From Comamonadaceae bacterium (GTDB taxonomy: Bacteria > Pseudomonadota > Gammaproteobacteria > Burkholderiales > Burkholderiaceae_C): DNA of 64,000 bases. Shown here in pieces: positions 9,885-19,984 of the stretch. The translations under genes and the position numbers were made by a program. The notes beneath the pieces were generated by a model, which saw only the letters and a list, made by a program, of their open reading frames with translations, was not told where the DNA came from and searched no databases. How positions within the stretch are numbered: position 1 is the first letter of the stretch; each line of letters begins with the position of its first letter. The stretch spans positions 17,412 through 81,411 of the forward strand of contig CANFCG010000009.1 of assembly GCA_947445115.1 (NCBI GenBank), read 5' to 3'.

Positions 9885-11011
9885 GCCTATTAATTTCTAT
9901 TGCGGCTTTTCTGTTTGTGATTGCGTTACTCATCACGATTCACGAGTGGGGGCACTACCGTATGGCGACTCTTGTGGGCGTCAGAGTGATTCGATTTTCG
10001 GTAGGGTTTGGTAAGCCCTTGCTCACATGGACGCCTAAGCGGCAACCGCTTTTAGGTGGCGTGCCTCAGACCACTGAGTTCGTGATTGCTGCGCTACCGT
10101 TTGGCGGCTATGTCAAGATGCAAGACGAGCGCGAGCCCGATCAACCTGCAATAACCGAAAGCGATCTACTGCACTCGTTTAACCGAAAACCATTGTGGGC
10201 AAGGGCTGTCGTTGTGTTCGCGGGGCCATTTGCCAACTTCGTTTTAGCAATTGCACTCTTTTCACTCGTCAATTGGATGGGGATGACACTCCCCCAGGCT
10301 AGGTTAACGCAAGTCTTGCCAGATGGCGCGGCAGCGGCAGCGCATTTGCAAATAGACGACTTGGTACTATCGGTGGATAAACAAAAAATTACGGATAGTT
10401 TTCAACTGCGCGAGCTTATCCGTAAGTCCAATTTAGGCGTGTCACAAAAATGGCAAATTGAGCGCGGCGGTGTTGTGCAGACGTTGCTTGTGATGCCAAG
10501 GGTTGAGAGCGAGACTAGTGAGTTTTTAGGGAAATCTCAAGTCGGGCGTATCGGGGCCGTTATAGGATCATCTAAAGCGATGGTGGATGTACGTTACGGA
10601 CCCATTGATGGCTTGGCGCTTGGCGCGCTCAAAACATGGGATTTGAGCGCACTTACCTTGCGAACATTAGGAAAGATGCTGGTTGGCGAGGCTTCGCTGA
10701 AAAACCTAACGGGCCCGGTGACCGTTGCCGAATACTCAGGTAAAACAGCGGTCATAGGACTGACTACTTTCATGTTATTTTTGGGCTTGATGAGCGTCAG
10801 TTTAGGGGTGCTGAATTTGTTGCCGCTTCCGATGCTGGACGGTGGGCATCTGATGTATTATCTTTGGGAGTGGCTGACTGGTAGGGCGGTGTCTGATGCT
10901 TGGCTGGATAAGCTCCAACGAGTTGGCTTTGCATTTCTTATTTTTTTGACCCTCCTAGCGCTTTACAACGACCTCGTACGATTGCTTGGGCTTCATAGTT
11001 TTTTTGCTTAA
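9881..11011 (+). CDS. rseP: RseP-type site-2 zinc protease, short form
   Basis: M50 intramembrane metalloprotease. In E. coli RseP cuts anti-sigma factor RseA and signal-peptide remnants in the inner membrane. The zinc site HEWGH (H21, E22, H25) is in the first transmembrane segment, and the second motif NLLPLPMLDGGH is near residue 310. The protein has 376 residues, while E. coli RseP has about 450 and two PDZ domains. I can recognise only one PDZ-like region (about residues 125-200, with TQVLPDGAAAAAHLQIDDLV). It lies between dxr and bamA, the standard place, and overlaps dxr by ATGA. Confidence 0.94.
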   Translation: MSLLISIAAFLFVIALLITIHEWGHYRMATLVGVRVIRFSVGFGKPLLTWTPKRQPLLGGVPQTTEFVIAALPFGGYVKMQDEREPDQPAITESDLLHSFNRKPLWARAVVVFAGPFANFVLAIALFSLVNWMGMTLPQARLTQVLPDGAAAAAHLQIDDLVLSVDKQKITDSFQLRELIRKSNLGVSQKWQIERGGVVQTLLVMPRVESETSEFLGKSQVGRIGAVIGSSKAMVDVRYGPIDGLALGALKTWDLSALTLRTLGKMLVGEASLKNLTGPVTVAEYSGKTAVIGLTTFMLFLGLMSVSLGVLNLLPLPMLDGGHLMYYLWEWLTGRAVSDAWLDKLQRVGFAFLIFLTLLALYNDLVRLLGLHSFFA

Positions 11012-11017
11012 TTATTT

Positions 11018-13297
11018 ATGCGTTCATTTTTTAAAATAGTGGCCTTAGCTTCATGTTTGTTTTTCGCTGGGCAAGCCGCCGCCGTGGAGCCTTTTGTAGT
11101 CAAGGATATCCGCGCCGAAGGCTTGCAGCGGGTTGAAGCTGGAACGGTTTTTGCCACCTTGCCTTTTCGTACGGGTGATACTTTTACGGACGACAAAGGC
11201 TCTGCTGCAATTCGAGCTTTGTTTGCCCTTGGTCTTTTTAAGGATGTTCGCTTGGAGAGCAAAGATGGCGTGCTCATCGTTGTCGTGGAAGAGCGCCCGA
11301 CCATTGCTGAACTCACTTTTGTTGGGACTAGAGAGTTTGATAAAGATAACTTGACGAAGGCGCTAAAAGATGTCGGCTTATCGGCCGGCAGAGCCTACGA
11401 CAAAGCGCTCGCAGATCGGGCTGAGCAAGAGCTCAAGCGTCAATACATTGGTAAAAGTTTATATGGCGCTGAAGTGGTGACAACGGTGACTCCAATTGAG
11501 CGAAACCGAGTGAATTTGACTTTTACGGTGGTGGAGGGCGAAGTTGCCAAGATTAAAAGCGTGCACATTGTTGGGGCGCAGGCTTTCAGCGAGTCAACTT
11601 TAAGGAGCCAATTTGATTTAGACACCACAGGTGCCATGAGTTGGTATACCAAGAGTGATCGCTATACCCGCACTAAATTTAATGCAGATTTAGAAACGCT
11701 GCGATCGTACTATTTGACGCGTGGTTATTTGGAGTTTGCTATCCATTCGACGCAGGTTGCGCTCTCTCCCGATAAACAAAGTGTAGATATCACTATCTCA
11801 ATTACGGAGGGACTACGTTATGTTGTGTCTGCTGTTGAGTTAAAAGGCAATTATTTAGGAAAAGACGAAGAATTCAAGTCACTCGTTAAAGTTGTGGTGG
11901 GTCAGTCTTACAACTCTGAGTCAGTGGGTTTAACGACAAAGTCCTTCACTGATTTATTCGGCAAATTCGGTTTTGCTTTTGCGCGCGTGGAGGCCATTCC
12001 CGACATTGATAAATCAAAGGCACAAGCCAAAATTATTTTTGCGGCAGACCCTGCACGCAGAGCGCAGGTACGACGCATCAATATTATTGGAAACTCTAAA
12101 ACACGAGACGAAGTGATTAGGCGCGAATTTCGCCAATACGAGGCATCTTGGTATGACGGGGACAAAATAAAACTGTCACGCGATCGAATTGACCGACTTA
12201 GTTATTTTAAAGAGGTCAAAATTGATACCCAAGAAGTGGCGGGTGTTCAAGATCAAGTTGATATTAATTTGACCGTTGTTGAAAAACCAACGGGGAGTTT
12301 GACCTTGGGCGCTGGATTTTCAAGCACAGAAGGATTGACTCTACAGTTTGGTATTCAGCAGGATAACGCCTTTGGAACAGGGCAATTTTTGGGTATAAAC
12401 GTCAATACAAGTAAATATAACCAAATTTATTCACTCAGTACCACGGATCCTTATTTCACCAAAGAGGGTGTCTCCCGCACCTTAGCGATTTACCAGCGTC
12501 GCGCTCGTCCATACACTACGATTGGTGGCGACTATCAATTAACGACAACCGGTGTCAGTGTTAATTTTGGCATTCCAATTTCTGAACTGAATCGTATTTT
12601 TTTGGGCGTAGGCGCTGAACAAATTAAGATTGACACTGGAACCAGCATTCCTGCGTCTTACTTGGCCTATGCGGATACGTTTGGTTATACCAGTCGCAGT
12701 TATCCGTTTACGTTAGGTTGGTCGCGCGATGATCGCGATAGCGCTTTGATCCCAACAAAGGGAAATTATCAGCGCTTGAACAGCGCATTGTCTAAAGCCG
12801 GCGATGCGCAGTACACCAGCAACACCTATCAATTCCAAGAGTACTTACCGTTAAGCAAGCAATTGACTTTTGCCTTTAATACGGAGTTGGGGTGGGGGCG
12901 AGGTTTAGGCGGGCGTCCATTCCCTGTGTTTAAAGACTTTTACTCCGGTGGTTTAGGCACGGTTAGGGGGTTTGCGCAAAGTAGTTTAGGACCACGTGAC
13001 GTGACGGGTGCTTATATTGGTGGCCCCAAAAAAATCACATTGAATGCCGAGATCAATATGCCATTCCCAGGAGTTGGCAACGATCGAAGTTTAAGGCTCT
13101 ATACTTTTTATGACGCTGGTAATGTATTTGGTGAAAATCAGCGCTATGATTTTTCTCAATTGCGCTCCTCGATTGGCGTAGGGTTGAGTTGGATATCGCC
13201 TATTGGCCCCTTACGATTTGCGATTGCTAACCCCGTCAGGGCTTACTCTGGCGATAGAATAGAGAGATTCCAATTCCAAATTGGTACGGCCTTTTAA
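11018..13297 (+). CDS. bamA: Outer membrane assembly factor BamA
   Basis: BamA inserts beta-barrel proteins into the outer membrane. The 759 residues start with a signal peptide of about 22 residues (cleavage after GQAAA). Five POTRA domains follow to about residue 420, then a 16-strand barrel. The barrel has the loop-6 motif VRGF (in GGLGTVRGFAQSSLG), and the chain ends in Phe, as usual for outer-membrane barrels. It follows rseP by six bases and precedes the chaperone gene ompH, its usual partner. Confidence 0.98.
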   Translation: MRSFFKIVALASCLFFAGQAAAVEPFVVKDIRAEGLQRVEAGTVFATLPFRTGDTFTDDKGSAAIRALFALGLFKDVRLESKDGVLIVVVEERPTIAELTFVGTREFDKDNLTKALKDVGLSAGRAYDKALADRAEQELKRQYIGKSLYGAEVVTTVTPIERNRVNLTFTVVEGEVAKIKSVHIVGAQAFSESTLRSQFDLDTTGAMSWYTKSDRYTRTKFNADLETLRSYYLTRGYLEFAIHSTQVALSPDKQSVDITISITEGLRYVVSAVELKGNYLGKDEEFKSLVKVVVGQSYNSESVGLTTKSFTDLFGKFGFAFARVEAIPDIDKSKAQAKIIFAADPARRAQVRRINIIGNSKTRDEVIRREFRQYEASWYDGDKIKLSRDRIDRLSYFKEVKIDTQEVAGVQDQVDINLTVVEKPTGSLTLGAGFSSTEGLTLQFGIQQDNAFGTGQFLGINVNTSKYNQIYSLSTTDPYFTKEGVSRTLAIYQRRARPYTTIGGDYQLTTTGVSVNFGIPISELNRIFLGVGAEQIKIDTGTSIPASYLAYADTFGYTSRSYPFTLGWSRDDRDSALIPTKGNYQRLNSALSKAGDAQYTSNTYQFQEYLPLSKQLTFAFNTELGWGRGLGGRPFPVFKDFYSGGLGTVRGFAQSSLGPRDVTGAYIGGPKKITLNAEINMPFPGVGNDRSLRLYTFYDAGNVFGENQRYDFSQLRSSIGVGLSWISPIGPLRFAIANPVRAYSGDRIERFQFQIGTAF

Positions 13298-13312
13298 CTA
13301 TTATTTTTCGAT

Positions 13313-13819
13313 ATGAAGCGCATTACTCAATTTTTAGTCGTTGCTGGTGTGACCTTGGTATTTTCAAGTTTAGCTACCGCACAAGAATTCAAAATCGGCT
13401 TTGTCAATACAGACAGAATTTTTCGCGAAGCGAATTCGGCTTTGACTGCGCAAACAAAACTTCAGCAAGAATTTTCGAAACGAGAAAAGGACTTAACAGG
13501 GCAGGGCGATGGTTTGAAAGGAATGTCGGATAAGTTAGAGCGGGATGCGCCAACGTTAACCCCCTCCCAACTTAGCACTCGTCAAAAGCAACTTGCTGAG
13601 CAAGATCGTGATTTCCAGCGTAAGCGTCGTGAATTTCAAGAAGACTTAAATGCGCGGAAAAATGAAGAGCTTCAGGCTGTGCTTGAGCGTGCGAACCGCG
13701 TTGTCAAGCAAGTGGCTGAAGCCGAAAAATATGACCTCGTCTTGCAAGAGGCAGTCTACATTAATCCTAAGCACGACATCACAGACAAAGTGGTTAAAGT
13801 TTTGAATGCGAAGCCTTAA
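13313..13819 (+). CDS. ompH: Periplasmic chaperone OmpH/Skp
   Basis: Skp-family chaperone that holds unfolded outer-membrane proteins in the periplasm before BamA. The product has 168 residues. The signal peptide ends after about residue 23 (LATAQEF region). [14 protein letters not shown] follows, the family's N-terminal signature. The middle is a long charged helical stretch rich in Q, K, E and R, expected for the tentacle coiled coil. It lies 15 bases after bamA and overlaps lpxD by 14 bases. Confidence 0.95.
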   Translation: MKRITQFLVVAGVTLVFSSLATAQEFKIGFVNTDRIFREANSALTAQTKLQQEFSKREKDLTGQGDGLKGMSDKLERDAPTLTPSQLSTRQKQLAEQDRDFQRKRREFQEDLNARKNEELQAVLERANRVVKQVAEAEKYDLVLQEAVYINPKHDITDKVVKVLNAKP

Positions 13820-14810
13820 TGCCACTAGTCTTGCTTCCATTGTCAGTGCGCTAGGCGGCGATTGTATTGGTTCTTCTGAGCTGCTCATTTCCCGAATCAC
13901 GTCTTTAGAAAATGCCATATCCAGTGACATTTCTTTTTTAAGTTCTCCGAAATACGCTTCGCAATTTGCTTCCAGCCAAGCGGGCTGTGTCATTGCAAGG
14001 AGAGCTGACTGGCAAACTGCAAAAGCGGCTGGCTTTAAAGGTGCGGGAATTCTCACAGATGATCCCTATTTGTACTTTGCCAAACTGACCCAATGGTGGA
14101 AGCGTCAGACACAATTGGGTGGTGCTACAACAAGCTTGATTCATCCTACGGCCGTCATCGGCCAACGCGTCCAGCTAGGTGCGGAAGTCCAGATTGGTGC
14201 GCTATGCGTCGTTGAAGATGATGCCGTCATTGGCGCTCGCTCTATTTTGAAGCCTCGCGTGACTTTGGGATCTGATTGTCATGTTGGCGAAGATTGCATC
14301 CTTCATAGCGGCGTGGTTATTGGTGCGGATGGCTTTGGTTTTGCGTCAAACAAAGTCACCGGTGAGTGGGTCAAGATTGAGCAGCTGGGTGCCGTTCGTA
14401 TTGGTAGTTTTGTTGAAATCGGCGCCAACAGCTGCATTGATCGCGGCGCGCTCGAGGATACCGTTTTAGAGGACGGAGTGAAATTAGACAATCTTATTCA
14501 AATTGGTCATAACGTCCATATTGGCAAACATACGGCATTGGCGGGATGTGTTGGTGTGGCGGGTAGCGCCAAGATTGGCGCGCATTGCACAATCGGCGGC
14601 GGTGCTGTTGTGTTAGGACATTTAAGCTTGGCAGATCATGTTCATATATCAGCTGCTAGTGTGGTGACGCGTTCCATCCGAAAGGCTGGAAATTACACCG
14701 GTATTTTCCCATTGGACGACAATGCATCATGGGAAAAAAACGCTGTTACTTTGAAGCAATTGCACAGTCTGCGTGACCGAATTAAAAAACTTGAAAACCT
14801 TAGAAAGTAG
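13806..14810 (+). CDS. lpxD: UDP-3-O-acylglucosamine N-acyltransferase
   Basis: LpxD adds the N-linked hydroxyacyl chain to UDP-3-O-acyl-glucosamine in lipid A synthesis, using acyl-ACP. The 334 residues hold an N-terminal uridine-binding domain (about 1-100) and a left-handed beta helix of hexapeptide repeats (about 105-300). The helix includes GADGFGFA and [20 protein letters not shown], where the catalytic His is expected. It starts inside the 3' end of ompH and is followed by fabZ and lpxA, the classical lipid A cluster. Confidence 0.97.
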   Translation: MRSLNATSLASIVSALGGDCIGSSELLISRITSLENAISSDISFLSSPKYASQFASSQAGCVIARRADWQTAKAAGFKGAGILTDDPYLYFAKLTQWWKRQTQLGGATTSLIHPTAVIGQRVQLGAEVQIGALCVVEDDAVIGARSILKPRVTLGSDCHVGEDCILHSGVVIGADGFGFASNKVTGEWVKIEQLGAVRIGSFVEIGANSCIDRGALEDTVLEDGVKLDNLIQIGHNVHIGKHTALAGCVGVAGSAKIGAHCTIGGGAVVLGHLSLADHVHISAASVVTRSIRKAGNYTGIFPLDDNASWEKNAVTLKQLHSLRDRIKKLENLRK

Positions 14811-14817
14811 ACCTACT

Positions 14818-15270
14818 ATGCAAATGGATATCCATCAAATTTTGAAAAAATTACCGCATCGTTATCCCTTTCTGCTGGTCGATCGAGTGTTGGAGTTGGA
14901 GCCAGGTAAACATATTCGTGCACTCAAAAACGTCTCTATGAATGAGGAGTTTTTTCAAGGTCATTTCCCGCATCGCCCTGTGATGCCGGGCGTTTTAATG
15001 TTGGAGGCCTTGGCTCAAGCTGCCGCGCTTTTATCATTTGAGACACTGGGTGTGACTCCTGATGATGAAACCATGTATTATTTTGCGGGTATTGATGCAG
15101 CGCGTTTTAAGCGCCCTGTCGAGCCCGGCGATCAGCTTATTTTGGACGTAGCACTTGACCGTATGAAGGCGGGTGTCTTCAAATTTAAGGCTCGTGCTTG
15201 GGTTGGTGATGCGCTTGCAGTTGAAGCTGACTTGATGTGCACAATGAAAAAAATTACTCCCTCCTCTTGA
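14818..15270 (+). CDS. fabZ: 3-hydroxyacyl-ACP dehydratase FabZ
   Basis: FabZ dehydrates 3-hydroxyacyl-ACP in fatty acid elongation and competes with LpxA/LpxD for hydroxyacyl-ACP. I place the start at ATG 14818, seven bases after the lpxD stop, giving 150 residues. The longer frame starting at 14773 would overlap lpxD and adds no conserved sequence. Motifs are [13 protein letters not shown], the active-site [20 protein letters not shown] with catalytic His and Glu, and a hot-dog fold C-terminus. Its neighbours lpxD and lpxA share its substrate pool. Confidence 0.97.
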   Translation: MQMDIHQILKKLPHRYPFLLVDRVLELEPGKHIRALKNVSMNEEFFQGHFPHRPVMPGVLMLEALAQAAALLSFETLGVTPDDETMYYFAGIDAARFKRPVEPGDQLILDVALDRMKAGVFKFKARAWVGDALAVEADLMCTMKKITPSS

Positions 15271-15278
15271 GGTGAACG

Positions 15279-16103
15279 ATGACCTCTGCATTGATTCACT
15301 CTACCGCCATCATCGACCCAGCTGCACAACTGGATCGCAGTGTGAGCGTCGGTCCGTATACCGTCATTGGACCCAAGGTGACGATTGGTGCGGGTTCCAT
15401 TGTTGGCGCGCATTGCGTGATTGAGGGACGGACCACCATCGGCAAAGATAACCACATCTTTCAATTTAATTCGATTGGTGCCATTCCGCAAGATAAAAAA
15501 TATGCTGGCGAGGATTGCGAGTTAGTCATTGGGGATAGAAATACGATTCGCGAATTCTGCACTTTGAATATTGGCACCGCAACGCCTGGGCAGAATCCGG
15601 CCAGTAATGGCATTGGTAAAACTAGCATCGGCAATGACAACTGGATCATGGCTTACGTGCACGTGGCGCACGACTGCACCATTGGTAATAACACCATCTT
15701 CGCCAATAACTCGCAGCTAGCAGGGCATGTCGAAGTGGATGACTGGGTCATTCTTGGCGGCTTTACAGTGGTGCACCAATTTGTGCGCCTAGGTGCGCAT
15801 AGCATGACCGCGATGTGCTCGCTTCTGTTTGCCGATTTGCCGCCTTACGTCATGTGCCAAGGACAGCCTGCTGCGGCGCGTTCCATGAATTTTGAAGGCT
15901 TGCGTCGTCGTGGTTTTACGCCTGAGCGCGTGGCTGCCGTGAAAAGTATGTACAAGCTGTTGTATCGCAGCGAGCTCAGTCTCGATGCAGCTTGCGAGCA
16001 AATCGACGCTTTGAAAGCGGCAACGCCAGCGGCTGCTACTGACGTGGCGATGCTCGTAGACTTTCTGCGAAGTGCACCAGCCAATCGCGGCATCGTCAGG
16101 TAA
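15279..16103 (+). CDS. lpxA: UDP-N-acetylglucosamine O-acyltransferase
   Basis: LpxA performs the first step of lipid A synthesis, moving a 3-hydroxyacyl chain from ACP to UDP-GlcNAc. The product is 274 residues, slightly longer than the 262 of E. coli. The N-terminal two thirds are hexapeptide repeats of a left-handed beta helix. [14 protein letters not shown] carries the expected catalytic His, and the C-terminal helical domain starts with [15 protein letters not shown] lies upstream of the ATG, and the gap to fabZ is eight bases. Confidence 0.97.
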   Translation: MTSALIHSTAIIDPAAQLDRSVSVGPYTVIGPKVTIGAGSIVGAHCVIEGRTTIGKDNHIFQFNSIGAIPQDKKYAGEDCELVIGDRNTIREFCTLNIGTATPGQNPASNGIGKTSIGNDNWIMAYVHVAHDCTIGNNTIFANNSQLAGHVEVDDWVILGGFTVVHQFVRLGAHSMTAMCSLLFADLPPYVMCQGQPAAARSMNFEGLRRRGFTPERVAAVKSMYKLLYRSELSLDAACEQIDALKAATPAAATDVAMLVDFLRSAPANRGIVR

Positions 16104-16106
16104 TAA

Positions 16107-17246
16107 ATGAAGATTGCGTTGGTTGCAGGCGAGACCTCTGGCGACTTGCTAGCGGGACTCCTCATCGATGGTTTAAAAGCTCAATGGTCAGATCTGCAAA
16201 CCTTTGGCATCGGCGGCGCACGGATGGCGGAGCGAGGTTTTTCTGCTTGGTGGTCGTCCGATAAATTAGCTGTACGAGGTTATATCGAGGTGCTGCGTCA
16301 TTACCGCGAGATTGTGGGTATTCGTCGCCAGCTAAAAGCGCGTCTTTTAAAAGCTCCACCTGATGTCTTCATCGGAGTGGATGCACCTGATTTCAATTTA
16401 GACTTGGCGCATGACCTGCGCGAGCAAGGTGTCAAAACGATTCAATTTGTGAGCCCTTCTATTTGGGCGTGGCGCGGCGAGCGTGTTGAGAAGATTAAAA
16501 AAAGCGTTGATCATGTGCTGTGCATTTTTCCGTTTGAACCCGCGATTTATGCCAAGCACGGCATCTCGGCCAGTTACGTTGGGCATCCGCTAGCCAATGT
16601 GATACCGCTAGAGCCCAATCGGAATCGGGCTCGCGAGGCATTAGCTCTGCAGTCCATGGATGTCGTTATTGCAGTTTTGCCTGGTAGCCGGACATCCGAA
16701 ATTGAGTATTTGGGTGTACCGTTTGCCCAAACGATTAAGCGATTGCTTCAAGCGAGGCCTCTCCTCAAAGTGCTAGTGCCTGCCGTGCCGTTGTTGCAAA
16801 GCAAGATTACCCAGCAATTGACACAGACACTCAGTGCAGCGCAATTGCTGCAAGTGCAAGTGTTGCAAGGCCAATCACACCTTGCCCTGACCGCCTGCGA
16901 TGTTTCCTTGGTTGCAAGCGGTACTGCCACACTAGAGGCGGCGCTGTTTAAGCGTCCCATGGTCATTGCCTACAAGATGCATGCTTTGAGCTGGTGGAAG
17001 ATGCGCCGCATGAAATATCAGCCATGGGTTGGTTTGCCGAACATTTTGTGCCATGACTTTATCGTGCCTGAGTTTTTGCAAAGCGACGCAACACCAGATG
17101 CGTTATCGACTGCGGTGTTGGCTTGGCTGGATGATCCCGTTCGTAGTAAAAATGTTACGGCGCGTTTTACCGATTTGCATCATGAACTCTTGCGCGATAC
17201 GCCCCGTATCGCAGCAGAGGATGTTGCGAGGGTACTTGCCGCATGA
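16107..17246 (+). CDS. lpxB: Lipid A disaccharide synthase
   Basis: LpxB is a peripheral membrane glycosyltransferase (family GT19) that joins UDP-diacylglucosamine and lipid X to the lipid A disaccharide. The product has 379 residues. The N-terminus has [46 protein letters not shown], and [10 protein letters not shown] follow in the usual order. [10 protein letters not shown] and the [15 protein letters not shown] segment close the nucleotide-sugar domain. It is three bases after lpxA and overlaps rnhB by ATGA. Confidence 0.97.
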   Translation: MKIALVAGETSGDLLAGLLIDGLKAQWSDLQTFGIGGARMAERGFSAWWSSDKLAVRGYIEVLRHYREIVGIRRQLKARLLKAPPDVFIGVDAPDFNLDLAHDLREQGVKTIQFVSPSIWAWRGERVEKIKKSVDHVLCIFPFEPAIYAKHGISASYVGHPLANVIPLEPNRNRAREALALQSMDVVIAVLPGSRTSEIEYLGVPFAQTIKRLLQARPLLKVLVPAVPLLQSKITQQLTQTLSAAQLLQVQVLQGQSHLALTACDVSLVASGTATLEAALFKRPMVIAYKMHALSWWKMRRMKYQPWVGLPNILCHDFIVPEFLQSDATPDALSTAVLAWLDDPVRSKNVTARFTDLHHELLRDTPRIAAEDVARVLAA

Positions 17247-17866
17247 AGCTCAAAACTAAGGCCTTGTCGCTGCTGGCTGTGCAGCCGCACCTTGTGTGGG
17301 ATAAACCAGGATTAATCGCGGGCGTGGACGAAGCTGGGCGTGGACCGCTAGCGGGTCCTGTTGTCGCTGCCGCTGTGATTTTGAATGATCTGCATCCCAT
17401 CAAAGGTTTGGATGACTCCAAAAAATTAACGGCCAAACGACGCGAAAAACTCTTTGATGAAATAATGGCAAAAGCATTGTGCTGTTCAGTTGCAGAGGCA
17501 TCAATTGAAGAGATTGATCGGTTGAATATTTTGCAAGCCACCATGCTTGCCATGCAGCGTGCTGTGGCGGGTTTACGCTTGCCACCCACCAAAGTGCTGG
17601 TGGACGGCAACCGAGTCCCCGTATTACCCATGCTTGCGGAAGCTATTGTGAGCGGTGATGCGCTTGTGCAGTCGATTTCTGCCGCTTCCATACTGGCGAA
17701 AGTGACGCGGGACCGCTGGTGCGAAAAAATTGACGCAGAGTACCCTGCATATGGCTTTGCAAAGCACAAGGGCTATGGTACAGCGCAGCATCTGGCAGCG
17801 CTTAAAGCGCATGGTGCTACGCCGCTACATAGGCGTAGCTTTGCGCCTGTGAGGGCGGTGCTGTGA
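17243..17866 (+). CDS. rnhB: Ribonuclease HII
   Basis: RNase HII cuts RNA in RNA-DNA hybrids and single ribonucleotides in DNA. The product is 207 residues. The first catalytic Asp and Glu are in [34 protein letters not shown] and [14 protein letters not shown] follow and carry the other family residues. It overlaps lpxB by ATGA and the next gene by GTGA, so its translation is probably coupled on both sides. Confidence 0.97.
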   Translation: MKLKTKALSLLAVQPHLVWDKPGLIAGVDEAGRGPLAGPVVAAAVILNDLHPIKGLDDSKKLTAKRREKLFDEIMAKALCCSVAEASIEEIDRLNILQATMLAMQRAVAGLRLPPTKVLVDGNRVPVLPMLAEAIVSGDALVQSISAASILAKVTRDRWCEKIDAEYPAYGFAKHKGYGTAQHLAALKAHGATPLHRRSFAPVRAVL

Positions 17867-18663
17867 ACATTCAAACAATCACCTCTGGCAGTAATCCAAC
17901 GGTCAAAGCTATTAAACGACTCGCGCAAAGCGCAAGCAGCTACAAAGACACGGGACAAATCTGGCTAGAGGGGGAGCATCTGTGCGATTCGTATTTGCGT
18001 TCTAGTAGCAACTTGACGCTGCAAACTGCCGTGTTAAGTCAGAGCATCTCATCGCCATGGTTAAGCCGTCTTCAAGCATTCGCGTGTGAAACGATTCTGA
18101 TGCCCGATGCACTGTTTGCGCAATTGAGCGGATTACCTTCCTCTGGGGGGCTAGGTTTCGTGCTCCGAGCGCCTGAGCAAATGAACACGATTCAAAAATC
18201 CGCTGATACGGTGATTCTAGATCGTGTGCAAGACGCTGGTAATGTAGGCTCCATCTTGCGAAGTGCCGCTGCGTTTGGCGTGACCCAAGTCTTGGCGTTG
18301 CAAGGCACAGCACTACTTTGGTCGCCCAAGGTTTTAAGAGCTGGTATGGGGGCGCATTTCGCATTGCATTTAGTTGAAAATTTGACAGTCAATGAGATTG
18401 AACTGGATGTTCCTATTCTCGCAACGCATGTTCATGCGGGTGAGTTGCTGCATGTTCTTCAAGCTGAAAAACGATTGCCAAATCCAAGCGCTTGGATCAT
18501 GGGGCATGAAGGTCAAGGTGTCTCGCAGGCCTTGCTGGATAAGGCTTCTATAAAGGTGAAGATTCAGCAATTGAGCGAAGAGTCACTCAATGTGGCATCA
18601 GCAGCAGCTGTGTGCTTGTACGCAAGCTCAATAGTTTTAAAAACGATCCCCTCATTCCCGTGA
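17863..18663 (+). CDS. TrmH/SpoU-family RNA 2'-O-methyltransferase
   Basis: A SPOUT-class methyltransferase using S-adenosylmethionine to methylate a ribose 2'-OH in rRNA or tRNA. The 266 residues have a small N-terminal substrate-binding domain (about 1-100) and a knotted catalytic domain. Motif 1 is [20 protein letters not shown], motif 2 is [10 protein letters not shown], and motif 3 is [14 protein letters not shown]. The start is GTG, overlapping the rnhB stop as GTGA. The last codons (Ser-Phe-Pro-stop) lie inside a dRS3-like repeat, so the repeat supplies the C-terminus. The exact target cannot be read from sequence; RlmB-like is possible. Confidence 0.9.
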   Translation: MNIQTITSGSNPTVKAIKRLAQSASSYKDTGQIWLEGEHLCDSYLRSSSNLTLQTAVLSQSISSPWLSRLQAFACETILMPDALFAQLSGLPSSGGLGFVLRAPEQMNTIQKSADTVILDRVQDAGNVGSILRSAAAFGVTQVLALQGTALLWSPKVLRAGMGAHFALHLVENLTVNEIELDVPILATHVHAGELLHVLQAEKRLPNPSAWIMGHEGQGVSQALLDKASIKVKIQQLSEESLNVASAAAVCLYASSIVLKTIPSFP

Positions 18664-18673
18664 AGGCGGGAGT
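18654..18673. repeat. dRS3-like palindromic repeat, copy 2 (imperfect)
   Basis: ATTCCC, GTGAAGGC, GGGAGT: one mismatch in the right arm compared with the consensus. It covers the stop codon of the RNA methyltransferase and part of the 17-base gap to a convergent gene. It may act as a weak hairpin between the two converging units. Confidence 0.65.
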
Positions 18674-18680
18674 CCAAGGC

Positions 18681-19199
18681 TTATAGGACTACGGGCGCAT
18701 CAGGCAATTCGTTAGCGTGCGCCGATTTTTCTGGAAAATGTTGAACAAGTAAATCCGTGACTTCATCAATTGCCAAGTTCAAACCACGCTCAAAATGACC
18801 GGTTTGAAATGCGGCTCGCATGCGAATCATCGTTTGCATCCACACTTCCGAAGAGGCATGCAAGTTGAGTCCATGATCCGCAACGAGTTCAATTTTTCGC
18901 TCTGCCAATTGCAAATAAATAAGCACCCCATTATGGTGTTCAGTATTTCCAACCCCCAACTTTTTGAATAGTTCAATAGCACGGTCACGCACTGGCAAGC
19001 CATGCCATATATGACCTAGCGGCAAGGCAGCCTCGACGCACAGACGGATTTGTCCGTTGTGGTGCAGTTCGCTGTGATGGATTTTTGTCTGCAACCTTGC
19101 CTGCGCACTGGCAGGTACGGCACGCTTGGCATCGCGTGCACTGTAGCCACTGTGTTTGACTAGGCGTTTGAATGTTTGGATGAGCGTTTGTTGTTTCAT
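18681..19199 (-). CDS. TPM-domain protein (no signal peptide)
   Basis: A 172-residue protein with a TPM-type domain (the YgcG/Psb32 family), as in the gene just upstream. I choose the ATG at 19199 because the longer frame would overlap the upstream gene with a low-complexity segment. The sequence KIHHSELHHNGQIRLCVEA, followed later by RAIELFKKLGV, HHNGVLIYLQLAERKIELVAD and the ending FERGLNLAIDEVTDLLVQHF, matches the domain. I see no signal peptide or membrane segment, so it is probably cytoplasmic. It is the last gene of the lemA-TPM-TPM set. The biochemical role is unknown. Confidence 0.85.
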   Translation of the reverse strand: MKQQTLIQTFKRLVKHSGYSARDAKRAVPASAQARLQTKIHHSELHHNGQIRLCVEAALPLGHIWHGLPVRDRAIELFKKLGVGNTEHHNGVLIYLQLAERKIELVADHGLNLHASSEVWMQTMIRMRAAFQTGHFERGLNLAIDEVTDLLVQHFPEKSAHANELPDAPVVL

Positions 19200-19215
19200 G
19201 ACGATGCCCGCTCCC

Positions 19216-19980
19216 TTACCAATTGCCCGACGCACCGCCGCCACCAAAATTGCCGCCGCCGCCCGAACTGAATCCGCCACCCCCGCCGCCAGAGTTGTAG
19301 CCTGCGCCTCCGCTTCTAGACATGGACATGAGAATAAGCATGGTGTTGCCAAAGCCAAAAAATCGGATCGCTAATAAAAACAAAATGACGATGCCAATCA
19401 AGGCAAATAGATTTGGCGACACGTCACCAAGCTGCATTGACGCAGGGTCAGTTTTGCTGACGGGCGCACTGCTAGCATCGCCTGCAATCCGTGCTGAAAT
19501 TTGGGTGATACCCGCTTGCAAGCCTTGTCCATATTGGCCTTGCTTGAATGCAGGCGCGATGTTATTTTCAATGATGTCGCTTGCTGCAAGATCTGGAATG
19601 GCGCCTTCTAGCGACTTGGCAATCTCGATGCGTAGCTTATGGTCATTCTTCGCCACAACGATGAGCACACCGCCGCCAACGTCCTTACGCCCAATCTTCC
19701 AAGCATTTGCGACGCGGTTGCTGTAGCTAAAAATATCTTCAGGTTGCGTCGTCGCCATCATCAGTACGACGATCTGCGCACTTTGCGTTTCTTCAATGGT
19801 TTTGAGCTGGGCTTGCAAGCCGCTCATTTCAGTCTCGGAGAGCGTTTGTGTTTGGTCAATGACTCGCGAGGTCAATGGGGGTATGGCTTGCAGGCCAGTG
19901 GGTGTGGAGGGCGAAGGTGCTTGCGCCCAAGATGTGAGTGCGAAAACCCAGCCGATGGCAACCAGTGCCAGCTTGCGCAT
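19216..19980 (-). CDS. TPM-domain membrane protein, YgcG-like
   Basis: Start at ATG 19980, four bases after lemA, giving 254 residues. A signal peptide (MRKLALVAIGWVFALTSWAQA) is followed by a TPM domain (about residues 38-165), with VIDQTQTLSE, IVVLMMATTQPEDIFSYSN and a GGGVLIVVAKNDHKLRIEIA core. One transmembrane helix (about residues 185-215) and a Gly/Ser-rich tail ending in GASGNW come next. This is the usual architecture of YgcG-like proteins, which commonly lie next to LemA. A role in envelope quality control has been suggested for the family, but the function is not established. Confidence 0.9.
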   Translation of the reverse strand: MRKLALVAIGWVFALTSWAQAPSPSTPTGLQAIPPLTSRVIDQTQTLSETEMSGLQAQLKTIEETQSAQIVVLMMATTQPEDIFSYSNRVANAWKIGRKDVGGGVLIVVAKNDHKLRIEIAKSLEGAIPDLAASDIIENNIAPAFKQGQYGQGLQAGITQISARIAGDASSAPVSKTDPASMQLGDVSPNLFALIGIVILFLLAIRFFGFGNTMLILMSMSRSGGAGYNSGGGGGGFSSGGGGNFGGGGASGNW

Positions 19981-19984
19981 GGCG

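Noticed and set aside
17167..17769. 200-residue open frame on the minus strand
   Set aside because: It is opposite lpxB and rnhB, both of which are clear and in the expected gene order.
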